Assembly: GCA_022360105.1 (NCBI GenBank)
Contig: JAKSDL010000253.1
Coordinates: 1 to 7,333 of the forward strand
Length of the DNA: 7,333 nucleotides
Direction: 5' to 3'
DNA from: Pseudomonadota bacterium
GTDB lineage: Bacteria > SAR324 > XYD2-FULL-50-16 > JAHJRI01
Made by a program: the position numbers and the translations under genes. Under the pieces are notes generated by a model. It had not been told where the DNA came from and did not search any database. It was given only the letters and a program-made list of their open reading frames with translations. Positions 1-6,034 of this stretch are shown here, piece after piece (within the stretch, counting starts at the first letter, position 1; every line of letters begins with the position of its first letter).

Positions 1-388
1 AGCTAAAGATAAAATCGGTCATCGCCTGTCCGACACCTTTGCCATGGAATTTTGCAGCCACCGCCTGATACCTGATTAGACCTATTTTCTCTGATCCGAA
101 CCACTCCGGAAGCTCTTCTATCAAAGACAATGAGAAGCCAACCAGGTTATCCGTTTCATTTTCTGCCAGTGTCACTAAAACATCCTGTTTTTCCAGGTTG
201 TATTTGAGATACTTTAGAAACGCCTGTCTGCCATCTTTGACATCCCAGTAGTTGTTGTTAATTTGAGGTAACATCTCCATAAATGCTGACCAAAGGTTCA
301 CAATGTCCGGCAGATCGCTTTCTTGAGCTTCACGAATGGTAATATTCATTCCGTATTCTGATTTTGATTTGGCAAAAGCGCTTGTCAT
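1..388 (-). CDS. GNAT-family N-acetyltransferase, C-terminus beyond window
   Basis: I translated this by hand; it stays open to the left edge, giving 129 visible codons. From the internal Met at 349 the protein begins MNITIREAQESDLPDIVNLW, a typical GNAT start (beta1-alpha1). About 100 residues further on comes FHGKGVGQAM, which fits the acetyl-CoA pyrophosphate-binding motif (Q/R-x-x-G-x-G/A) with a His in the x position. The family moves an acetyl group from acetyl-CoA to an amine; the substrate cannot be read here. I chose the ATG at 388 because it overlaps the regulator's stop codon as ATGA, a common arrangement for coupled translation. The ATG at 349 is a real alternative: homology begins there and neither start has a good ribosome site. 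It is probably co-transcribed with the regulator. A link to polyol metabolism is not evident. Confidence 0.8.
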   Translation of the reverse strand, partial: MTSAFAKSKSEYGMNITIREAQESDLPDIVNLWSAFMEMLPQINNNYWDVKDGRQAFLKYLKYNLEKQDVLVTLAENETDNLVGFSLSLIEELPEWFGSEKIGLIRYQAVAAKFHGKGVGQAMTDFIFS

Positions 389-1383
389 TTTAATTTGCAA
401 CTGGATTGACGGATGATCAGGTTTCCCTTCAGTATGATTTCCCTGGTAGGACGCTTCGGATCATTAATGCGTTGCACCAAAAGTTCTGTGGCTGTTTGGC
501 CCATTTCATAAGCCGGCTGGTCAATAACGGTGACAGCAGGAGTGACCAATCTTGTCCAGAAGCTGTCATCAAATGTGGACAACCCTACCTGGCCTGGTAC
601 AGTCAAATTGAGGTCGTGAATCGCCTGTAAAGCTCCTGCCGCTAGAAGACTGTTGCTGGTGAAAATTGCATCCGGTTTGTTTGCCAATTGCAACAACTTC
701 ATGGTCGTCTGGTATCCGGATTCCTCCCTGGGAGGTTTAAATTTTATCAGTTCACCGGCTGATTTCATTCCTGCCTCTTTCAATGCCTGCACATAACCTT
801 CATATCTTTCCTGGCCTGTTATGCTGTCCTGACCGAAGATTCCCGCGATTCGTTGATACCCGTTTTCTATCATGTGTGCCGTCATTTTGCAGGCAGCATT
901 GACATTATCGATGAAGATGTTATCCACCTCAATGTCGGATACTCGTCGATCAATCACCACCATCGGTATCTGCAATTTCGAAATATTTGAAAAATTCTTA
1001 CTTGCTTTGAATGTTGGCGAGAGAATCATACCGGCGATATTGTGGTCCTGCATAAGCTGAAGATACATTTGTTCCTTTTCGGGATCTTCATCATTGTTAC
1101 ACAAGATAACACTGTATCCGTTTTCGTGCGCAATATCCTCGACGGCCCTGCTGATATAGCGAAAAAACGGATTTTGGATATCGGATACGATCAAACCAAT
1201 GATCTTCGACTGTTGAGCCCGCAAATTCCTGGCCACCAGGTTAGGTCGGTACCCGAGTTCCTCCACAATTGCCAGCACACGTTCCCGAATTTCTTTGCGG
1301 ACATGCGGTTTATTGGCCATGACGCGGGAAACAGTGGCAGTGGAAACACCCGCTGCTTGCGCGACGTCTTTTATATTGATCAT
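385..1383 (-). CDS. LacI-family transcriptional regulator of the divergent polyol PTS operon
   Basis: The 332-residue protein has the usual LacI/GalR length and layout. Residues 4-23 form the helix-turn-helix (IKDVAQAAGVSTATVSRVMA), and the hinge helix lies near 48-58 (NLVARNLRAQQ). A periplasmic-binding-protein-like effector domain follows, opening with IIGLIVSDIQNPFF and carrying late family motifs such as TSNSLLAAG and STFDDSFW. Thr15-Ala16 at the start of the recognition helix resembles the CytR/CcpA type, which fits operators with a central CG and TGTAAA-like half-sites, as seen upstream. The start at 1383 has AAGGA 4 bases before it. Its divergent position and the operators in both promoters suggest that it represses itself and the PTS operon. 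The inducer is inferred to be the polyol, its phosphate or a product; the sequence does not show which. Confidence 0.95.
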   Translation of the reverse strand: MINIKDVAQAAGVSTATVSRVMANKPHVRKEIRERVLAIVEELGYRPNLVARNLRAQQSKIIGLIVSDIQNPFFRYISRAVEDIAHENGYSVILCNNDEDPEKEQMYLQLMQDHNIAGMILSPTFKASKNFSNISKLQIPMVVIDRRVSDIEVDNIFIDNVNAACKMTAHMIENGYQRIAGIFGQDSITGQERYEGYVQALKEAGMKSAGELIKFKPPREESGYQTTMKLLQLANKPDAIFTSNSLLAAGALQAIHDLNLTVPGQVGLSTFDDSFWTRLVTPAVTVIDQPAYEMGQTATELLVQRINDPKRPTREIILKGNLIIRQSSCKLK

Positions 1384-1412
1384 GCAATCCTTGATTAGTT
1401 AACTGACATAGA

Positions 1413-1426
1413 TGTAATCGTTTTCA
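1413..1426. promoter_or_regulatory. LacI-family operator (O1) at the regulator promoter
   Basis: TGTAATCGTTTTCA fits the family consensus TGWAANCGNTTWCA at every fixed position and pairs at 5 of 7 dyad positions. It lies just downstream of the regulator's -10 box, the standard place for autorepression. It shares its core with the sites at 1713 and 1898. Confidence 0.7.
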
Positions 1427-1427
1427 A

Positions 1428-1456
1428 ATTATTGCTGATGAAGCAAAGGTCGTCAA
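1428..1456 (-). promoter_or_regulatory. Predicted sigma70 promoter of the regulator gene
   Basis: On the minus strand, TTGACG (1456-1451) and AATAAT (1433-1428) match the -35 and -10 boxes at 5 of 6 bases each, with a 17-base spacer. The operator at 1413-1426 begins two bases downstream of the -10 box, so it would cover the transcription start. This gives an untranslated leader of about 40 bases. Prediction by eye only. Confidence 0.65.
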
Positions 1457-1548
1457 TGTAAAAAGCCGGCACAAGCAATCGTCCAATTCAAAATCCCGAA
1501 ATATCCTTCTCTCTCCGGACTGTCTTGTTTTGTATTCACCCTTCGGGG

Positions 1549-1562
1549 CACAAGCGTTTACA
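1549..1562. promoter_or_regulatory. Possible weak operator half-site
   Basis: CACAAGCGTTTACA has one intact half (CGTTTACA) identical to that of the stronger operators, but its left half is poor (CACAAG instead of TGTAAN). It could be an auxiliary site or chance. No promoter is visible beside it. Confidence 0.3.
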
Positions 1563-1602
1563 CAGCAGAGTCGATTCTTGGGATGTCATCAATGTTGAAT
1601 TA

Positions 1603-1624
1603 CCATTGCTTTAATAAGCAACGG
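1603..1624. repeat. Short inverted repeat in the intergenic region
   Basis: TTGCTT (1606-1611) and AAGCAA (1616-1621) flank a TAAT centre, and CC/GG pairs extend the arms past one mismatch. No T-run follows, so it does not look like a terminator. It could be a binding site for another regulator. From 1563 to 1712 I see no gene; the only other structures are two tiny GC hairpins (near 1540 and 1660). Confidence 0.35.
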
Positions 1625-1712
1625 CTAACTGATGCTTTGCTTGACTAAAGGTTTTTGCCCCGGAGGGGAACGGCACTGTGAAATCCAACCAAAACAATGG
1701 GATCACAATTTA

Positions 1713-1726
1713 TGTAAACGTTTACT
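1713..1726. promoter_or_regulatory. LacI-family operator (O2), mid-intergenic
   Basis: TGTAAACGTTTACT contains a perfect 12-base palindrome (GTAAACGTTTAC, 1714-1725) centred on CG. Its centre is 300 bases from the centre of O1 and 185 from that of O3. It overlaps no obvious promoter, so it may be an auxiliary site for DNA looping between the two promoter operators. That role is inferred. Confidence 0.7.
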
Positions 1727-1794
1727 AACGACCAGCTAAAAATATCTCAAATAATTTACGTTTCAAATTTTCCAGATGTATAAAATTTATCTTT

Positions 1795-1819
1795 ATTTAC
1801 ATATATTTACTACTTTTAC
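1795..1819. promoter_or_regulatory. AT-rich stretch with phased TTTAC half-sites
   Basis: TTTAC occurs at 1796, 1806 and 1815, about one helical turn apart. Another copy lies upstream at 1755, and an inverted copy (GTAAA, within TGTAAACA) at 1845-1852. TTTAC is the core of half an operator. The segment from about 1735 to 1856 is very AT-rich and lies directly before the operon promoter, so it could equally be an UP element or intrinsically bent DNA. Confidence 0.35.
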
Positions 1820-1858
1820 ACGTTAAATTTTTGGATAATGAAAATGTAAACAAATTGC

Positions 1859-1887
1859 TTGACAGGTCATATTTCTTGGAGTAGGGT
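1859..1887 (+). promoter_or_regulatory. Predicted sigma70 promoter of the PTS operon
   Basis: A perfect -35 box TTGACA (1859-1864) is followed after 17 bases by TAGGGT (1882-1887), a weak -10 box matching 3 of 6 bases. The predicted start is near 1894, inside the palindromic operator. The poor -10 box suggests low basal activity or help from the AT-rich DNA upstream. No better -10 is seen at nearby spacing. Confidence 0.55.
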
Positions 1888-1890
1888 TGA

Positions 1891-1918
1891 GCCGTATTGT
1901 AAACGATTACAATACGGC
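1891..1918. promoter_or_regulatory. LacI-family operator (O3) inside a 28-base palindrome at the operon start
   Basis: The arms GCCGTATTGTAA (1891-1902) and TTACAATACGGC (1907-1918) are perfect inverted repeats of 12 bases around the centre ACGA. The core TGTAAACGATTACA (1898-1911) matches the LacI-family operator consensus at all fixed positions. It covers the predicted transcription start, so bound repressor would block initiation. The symmetry reaches well beyond the 14-base operator, and the same bases would fold into a 12-bp hairpin at the 5' end of the mRNA. Confidence 0.8.
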
Positions 1919-1947
1919 AGAAATGACGTTTCAATCCCTGCAAAGCA

Positions 1948-2064
1948 TTGAACAACGACGAGGTTGCCGGGATTTACCAAGGAGCTGCCATCAAGACTGG
2001 AAAAGACATGGTAGCCACAAACATCCCAATCAGAAGGGATGGCAATATCTGTATGAACAATTAA
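1948..2064 (+). CDS. Possible short leader ORF, uncertain
   Basis: A frame of 38 codons runs from a TTG at 1948 to a TAA at 2062-2064, whose last two bases begin the AAGGAG ribosome site of the EIIC gene. An internal ATG at 2008 would give an 18-residue peptide, MVATNIPIRRDGNICMNN, preceded by a weak purine-rich GGAAAAG. It is in the same phase as the EIIC gene. The stop overlapping the ribosome site is compatible with translational coupling or a leader peptide. I do not recognise the peptide. There is no strong ribosome site and neighbouring frames are open too, so chance is likely. Confidence 0.2.
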   Translation: MNNDEVAGIYQGAAIKTGKDMVATNIPIRRDGNICMNN

Positions 2065-2068
2065 GGAG
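2063..2068 (+). promoter_or_regulatory. Ribosome binding site of the EIIC gene
   Basis: AAGGAG lies 8 bases before the ATG at 2077. It supports that start; an in-frame TAA at 2062-2064 excludes any start further upstream. Confidence 0.8.
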
Positions 2069-2076
2069 ACAGGAAA

Positions 2077-3144
2077 ATGAAAGAACAAATTCAACGCTTG
2101 GGAAGCTTCCTGGCTGGTATGATCATTCCAAACATTGGTGCTTTTATTGCCTGGGGGTTAATAACAGCGCTTTTTATCCCAACCGGCTGGTTGCCCAATG
2201 AAGCGTTTGCGAAGTTGGTAGGGCCGATGATCACTTATTTGCTGCCGATTCTGATTGGATTTACTGGTGGAAAAATGATTCACGGGACTCGCGGTGGTGT
2301 TGTTGGTGCCACTGCAACCATGGGAATGGTTGTGGGAGCCGGCATTCCCATGTTCCTGGGTGGAATGGTTATGGGGCCTTTGGGTGGATGGTTGATGAAG
2401 AAAGTCGATGAGCTGCTTGAAGAAAGAATTCCCATTGGTTTTGAGATGTTAATCAACAATTTTTCAGCGGGAATACTGGCTGTGATTCTGGTTTTAGTGG
2501 CAAATGTATTTATCTCTCCTGTGGTAGAGGCTGTCAGCAATTTTGCGGGTGCTGCTGTTGACACCCTGGTTGCGAACAGGTTATTACCAATTGCCGCGCT
2601 CATCATTGAGCCTGCCAAGGTTTTGTTTCTTAACAATGCTATCAACCACGGCGTACTTTCACCGCTCGGAGTAGTTGCTGCCAAAGAAACAGGGCGTGCA
2701 CTGCACTTTTTACTGGAAACCAATCCCGGACCGGGACTTGGACTGCTGATGGCATATTGGTTTGCGGGGAAAGGAATGTTGAAACAATCCGCGCCAGGCG
2801 CCATCATCATTCACTTCTTTGGTGGTATCCATGAGATCTATTTCCCTTATGTCCTGGCTCATCCAATTATGATTCTTTCTCCAATTGCAGGTGGCGTGGT
2901 AGCCGATTTCTGGTTTGCAGTTATGAACGCCGGTTTGGTAGCTACACCCTCTCCCGGGTCTATTTTTGCCTACCTGGCAGTGATCCCTGCAGGACAGCAT
3001 TTTGCCGTGTTAACCGGGGTAGTACTGGCAGCCGCCGCATCTTTTGTGACAGGTGCATTTATTTTAAAGATTCGTCCCGTAAAGGAACAGGAGAGTGAGG
3101 AAGATGAAGCGACCGTTTCCGCTACTGTGCCGGGTTTGAGCTAA
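2077..3144 (+). CDS. PTS mannitol-type permease, EIIC subunit (stand-alone)
   Basis: This 355-residue membrane protein matches the N-terminal EIIC domain of E. coli MtlA closely along its whole length, from memory of that sequence. Shared stretches include PNIGAFIAWG, ALFIPTGWLPNE, KLVGPMITYLLP, GFEMLINNFSAGI, EPAKVLFLNNAINHG and GGIHEIYFPYVL. His191 and Glu253 correspond to MtlA His195 and Glu257, the latter in the GIHE motif linked to sugar binding. The domain carries the polyol across the inner membrane while EIIB phosphorylates it. The chain ends in a charged tail (KIRPVKEQESEEDEATVSAT) where MtlA continues through a linker into EIIB, so this is a separated C domain and not a truncated MtlA. 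Mannitol is the best guess; another hexitol is possible. It is the first operon gene. Confidence 0.95.
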   Translation: MKEQIQRLGSFLAGMIIPNIGAFIAWGLITALFIPTGWLPNEAFAKLVGPMITYLLPILIGFTGGKMIHGTRGGVVGATATMGMVVGAGIPMFLGGMVMGPLGGWLMKKVDELLEERIPIGFEMLINNFSAGILAVILVLVANVFISPVVEAVSNFAGAAVDTLVANRLLPIAALIIEPAKVLFLNNAINHGVLSPLGVVAAKETGRALHFLLETNPGPGLGLLMAYWFAGKGMLKQSAPGAIIIHFFGGIHEIYFPYVLAHPIMILSPIAGGVVADFWFAVMNAGLVATPSPGSIFAYLAVIPAGQHFAVLTGVVLAAAASFVTGAFILKIRPVKEQESEEDEATVSATVPGLS

Positions 3145-3170
3145 AATAAACATATGTAATTTAATTCTTG

Positions 3171-3176
3171 AGGAGG
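3171..3176 (+). promoter_or_regulatory. Ribosome binding site that fixes the EIIB start
   Basis: AGGAGG lies 6 bases before the ATG at 3183. An in-frame TTG at 3168 overlaps this site and is therefore unlikely to be the start. Confidence 0.85.
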
Positions 3177-3182
3177 TTCAAC

Positions 3183-3506
3183 ATGACTCAGCCAATTCCA
3201 GCGGAACAGGTAGATACCATAATATTGGCATGCGAAGCAGGTATGGGTTCCAGCTTAATGAGTGTTAACGCCCTTAAAAAGAAACTCAAAAAGGCAAAGG
3301 TCACCCGGGTGCAGGTTCTGCATAAACCGGCACGAGATATCCCCGGTGATGCCCGATTGGTATTGGTTCACAAATCACTTTCCAAGCTGGTGAAAACCAA
3401 AGTGCCTGATGCTGTTGTCATTACCTTTGATCATTTTTTTAAGGATCCCGCGTTTGATAAGCTGGTACAGGATCTTGTGGATGAAAATCCAATCGGTCCA
3501 TCATAA
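3183..3506 (+). CDS. PTS mannitol-type EIIB subunit (stand-alone)
   Basis: This 107-residue cytoplasmic protein takes phosphate from EIIA and passes it to the sugar bound by EIIC. Cys17, in IILACEAGMGSS, is the phosphorylated cysteine; MtlA has VACDAGMGSS at its Cys384. The rest follows the MtlA EIIB pattern: a Lys-rich helix (NALKKKLKKAKV), then LVLVHKSLSKLVKTKVPDA, like MtlA's VITHRDLTERAMRQVPQA. Length fits an isolated EIIB domain. The gene starts 38 bases after the EIIC gene. EIIB of other PTS families also has a catalytic Cys, but the pairing with MtlA-type EIIC makes the mannitol class the clear choice. Confidence 0.92.
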   Translation: MTQPIPAEQVDTIILACEAGMGSSLMSVNALKKKLKKAKVTRVQVLHKPARDIPGDARLVLVHKSLSKLVKTKVPDAVVITFDHFFKDPAFDKLVQDLVDENPIGPS

Positions 3507-3518
3507 TAGGAGGCAGGC

Positions 3519-3947
3519 ATGTCAATATTAGATCTTGATCGCATTCAGGTGCAGGCAAGCGTCGCTGATAAAGCAGAAGCCATTCAAAAAGCCGGCGAAT
3601 TGCTGGTTAGCAGTGGGTGTGTTCAACCGAAATATGTGGCTGGTATGCTGACCCGGGAAGAGAGCATGTCAACCTATCTGGATAACGGAGTCTCCATTCC
3701 CCATGGTATGCAGGAAAACAAGGAAGACGTGATTAAAACTGCCATATCCGTTCTGCAGATACCTGAAGGTGTTGAATGGGAACCGGGTGAAATGGTTTAC
3801 CTTGTGGTGGGTATTGCCGCTTCATCAGATGATCATATTTCGGTTCTTGAGGAACTGGCAGAAGTTGTTGAGGATGAGGACAGAATCAGGTCCTTGTGGA
3901 AAACGGAAGATCCGGGATTGATTTTAAAAGAGTTGGTGACTGGCTAA
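3519..3947 (+). CDS. PTS mannitol-type EIIA subunit (MtlF-like)
   Basis: This 142-residue cytoplasmic protein receives phosphate from HPr and gives it to EIIB. His62, in VSIPHGMQENK, matches the phosphorylated histidine of MtlA (AVPHGTVEAKD, His554). The second conserved histidine, His106 in SSDDHISVLEELAEV, corresponds to NNEHIQVITSLTNAL. Residues 38-48 (KYVAGMLTREE) echo MtlA's EYVQAMLDREK. Length fits the stand-alone EIIA called MtlF in Gram-positive bacteria. AGGAGG lies 5 bases before the start, and the gene begins 12 bases after the EIIB stop. The fructose/mannitol EIIA family is broad, including PtsN-like regulatory forms, but the context supports transport. Confidence 0.93.
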   Translation: MSILDLDRIQVQASVADKAEAIQKAGELLVSSGCVQPKYVAGMLTREESMSTYLDNGVSIPHGMQENKEDVIKTAISVLQIPEGVEWEPGEMVYLVVGIAASSDDHISVLEELAEVVEDEDRIRSLWKTEDPGLILKELVTG

Positions 3948-3977
3948 AACTCCTTCCTTAATACACTGAAAGGCATC

Positions 3978-6011
3978 ATGAAAGAACAAACCATTATAGT
4001 TCGAAACAGCACCGGAATGCACGCAAGGCCTGCCAAAATTTTTGTCACTGCAGCCAAGCAGTTCAAATCCGACATTCGGATGTTTAAGGATGAGAAAAAA
4101 GCCAACGCCAAAAGCCTGGTTTCCTTATTAACCCTTGGTGTTCGTTGTGGGCAGGAAGTAAAGCTTGTGGTGGAGGGAACAGATGAGGAAAAGGCATTAC
4201 AAGACCTGATAAAATTAATTGAATCGGGCATGGGCGAAGACGTGGCCACACCGAGCGAATCCAACGAAAATGAGGAAAAGCCCGAACAGGCTTCCACAGC
4301 TAAAATCAAGCCAATTTCAAAAGAATCCTGCGAATCAACCATATCGGGAATTGCTGCCGCACCCGGTATCGCCATCGGACCTGTTTTCCAATATACACAA
4401 AGCAGTATCGAAATTGAGGAAACCTTCGCCGGTGCCTCTGAAGAACAAAACAAACTTCAGGCTGCTATTGAAGAAGCTCGGGGACAGCTGCAATTGTTAA
4501 AGAATCAAATGCTGCCCAGTGCTCCTGAGGAGGAGGCCATATTTGACGTTCACCTGGAATTGCTGGATGATCCTGAGCTGATCGAAGCCGTTTTACAGAA
4601 GCTAGAAAATCGACAATCAGCCGCACAAGCTTGGCAATCAACCATTGAAGAGCGAGTCGCTTCCCTCAAAAAAGTTGATGACCCACTGCTGGCCGCCCGA
4701 ACGGCTGATCTGCATGATATCAGTTACAGGGTGCTCAGAATCATAAGCGGTAGTGGTGAGCACCACCTGTCACTGCCGGACTATCCTGTTATTCTGATAG
4801 CCGATGATCTCTCACCTTCTGATACTGCAACACTGGATAAGAAGAAAGTGTTAGGAATCTGCACTGCCAGTGGAGGCCCAACCGCTCACTCCGCCATTAT
4901 TGCCAGGGCTTTGGGTATCCCTGCGGTGGTTGGTGCAGGCCGGGAAACACTCACCCTGAAAGCCGACTCGAAAGTTATTTTGGATGGCGATCACGGCAAC
5001 CTCCATATCTCGCCCGACAAAAACGCAGTAGCCCAGGCAAAGCAAGCCATCAAACAGAACCTGGAACAGCTGGAAGCCGCAGAGAAAAAAGCCATGGAAC
5101 CGGCAGTAACTCTTGATGGACACACCGTGGAAATTGCAGCGAACATCGGTGGGTTAAAAGATGCCAAAAATGCTTATCAACACGGGGCAGAAGGCATTGG
5201 CCTGCTGCGAACCGAATTCCTGTTTCTGGATCGATCGGAACCACCCACAGAAGAAGAACAATTTGAGGTTTATAAGGATATCATTCAGGCAATGCAGGGT
5301 CGGCCTGTCATCATTCGCACCCTTGATATTGGAGGGGACAAACCACTTCCCTATTTGGATCTTCCCCCCGAAGATAATCCGTTTCTGGGTGAACGAGGAA
5401 TCAGACTGTGTTTAAACCGCCCTGAACTATTAAAACAGCAATTGCAGGCTATTTTACGCGCTTCTGCATTTGGTCCTATACGAATTATGTTTCCCATGGT
5501 TAGTGATCTGGCTGAATGGAAACAAGCCCGTGGAATGGTTACCGAAATATGCGAGAAACAGTCAATAAAGGTCGTTGAATGCGGTATCATGATCGAAGTT
5601 CCATCAGCTGCGCTAATGGCAGATGTGTTTGCCCCTGAAGTCGACTTTTTTTCCGTTGGCACCAACGATTTAACACAATACACCCTGGCTATGGATCGCA
5701 TGCACCCCAGCCTTTCCAAACTTTCCGACGGACTGCATCCGGCAGTATTACGCTTAATTAAAAATACGGTGGATGCGGCTCATGCCAACGGGAAATGGGT
5801 TGGTGTCTGTGGGGAGTTGGGATCGGATCAGCTGGCTGTTCCAATCTTGACAGGCCTGGGCGTGGATGAACTTAGTGTCAGTGTCCCCATGGTGGCTCGG
5901 GTTAAAGAATCAATTAGAACAATCAACTGCAAAGACTCAAAGAACCTGGCTCAAAAAGCCATTGCCTGTAAAACGGCATCTGACGTCAGAAAACTCAAAC
6001 CTACCAATTGA
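3978..6011 (+). CDS. HPr-Enzyme I fusion, PEP-protein phosphotransferase
   Basis: This 677-residue protein joins the two general PTS proteins. Residues 1-87 are HPr: His15 in GMHARPA is the phosphorylated histidine, and Ser46 in NAKSLVSLLTLGV is the position targeted by HPr kinase in many bacteria. An acidic, Pro/Ser/Glu-rich linker spans about 88-115. Enzyme I begins at about 122 (ISGIAAAPGIAIGPVF). Its phospho-His is His304 in GGPTAHSAIIARALGIPAVVG. The PEP-binding barrel shows Arg411 (LLRTEFLF), Arg447 (IIRTLDIGGDKP), GERGIR (471-476), Glu540 (IEVPSAAL), GTNDLTQYTLAMDR (561-574) and the acid-base Cys611 (VCGELGSD). All key residues are present, so it should be active. AAAGG lies 4 bases before the start. 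The gene lies 30 bases after EIIA, supplying that protein within the same operon. It differs from the FruB and multiphosphoryl-transfer types in lacking EIIA. Confidence 0.96.
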   Translation: MKEQTIIVRNSTGMHARPAKIFVTAAKQFKSDIRMFKDEKKANAKSLVSLLTLGVRCGQEVKLVVEGTDEEKALQDLIKLIESGMGEDVATPSESNENEEKPEQASTAKIKPISKESCESTISGIAAAPGIAIGPVFQYTQSSIEIEETFAGASEEQNKLQAAIEEARGQLQLLKNQMLPSAPEEEAIFDVHLELLDDPELIEAVLQKLENRQSAAQAWQSTIEERVASLKKVDDPLLAARTADLHDISYRVLRIISGSGEHHLSLPDYPVILIADDLSPSDTATLDKKKVLGICTASGGPTAHSAIIARALGIPAVVGAGRETLTLKADSKVILDGDHGNLHISPDKNAVAQAKQAIKQNLEQLEAAEKKAMEPAVTLDGHTVEIAANIGGLKDAKNAYQHGAEGIGLLRTEFLFLDRSEPPTEEEQFEVYKDIIQAMQGRPVIIRTLDIGGDKPLPYLDLPPEDNPFLGERGIRLCLNRPELLKQQLQAILRASAFGPIRIMFPMVSDLAEWKQARGMVTEICEKQSIKVVECGIMIEVPSAALMADVFAPEVDFFSVGTNDLTQYTLAMDRMHPSLSKLSDGLHPAVLRLIKNTVDAAHANGKWVGVCGELGSDQLAVPILTGLGVDELSVSVPMVARVKESIRTINCKDSKNLAQKAIACKTASDVRKLKPTN

Positions 6012-6034
6012 CAACAGCTTATCTGGAGCCTGAA

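Larger units (their letters stand above)
1919..2076 (+). promoter_or_regulatory. Operon 5' leader region
   Basis: About 180 transcribed bases separate the predicted start from the first gene. I recognise no riboswitch. A small hairpin, CATCCC (2022-2027) with GGGATG (2036-2041), lies 20 to 55 bases before the first ribosome site. Two reading frames are open across the leader, one of them ending exactly at that ribosome site (see the small frame at 1948-2064). Confidence 0.4.

Noticed and set aside
1538..1670. CCCTTCGGGG (near 1540) and CCCCGGAGGGG (near 1660) as terminator stems
   Set aside because: The stems are only 3 to 4 bp, no T-run follows on either strand, and no gene ends here.
1677..1707. 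TGTGA and TCACA as a CRP site
   Set aside because: The halves are 21 bases apart; CRP sites need 6.
1867..2094. Minus-strand open frame of 75 codons in the leader
   Set aside because: It lies antisense to the promoter and leader, has no recognisable features, and reflects the general openness of this short stretch.
1887..2201. Open frame of 104 codons across the operator, leader and start of the EIIC gene
   Set aside because: It begins in the operator palindrome, overlaps the well-supported EIIC gene in another frame, has no ribosome site and shows no recognisable protein pattern.
2280..2810. Minus-strand open frame of 176 codons inside the EIIC gene
   Set aside because: It is fully antisense to a conserved membrane protein gene, and its Pro/Thr/Ser-rich composition is typical of a shadow frame.
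3168..3182. Upstream TTG start for EIIB
   Set aside because: The TTG and the next two codons are themselves the ribosome site (AGGAGG) of the ATG at 3183.
3944..4453. Minus-strand open frame of 169 codons opposite the HPr part of the fusion gene
   Set aside because: It is antisense to clear HPr and linker coding sequence. Its Ser/Ala-rich composition is what a reverse frame of a real gene gives.
6008..6034. TTG start for the dehydrogenase overlapping the EI stop codon
   Set aside because: It has no ribosome site, whereas the GTG at 6035 has TGGAG at good spacing.
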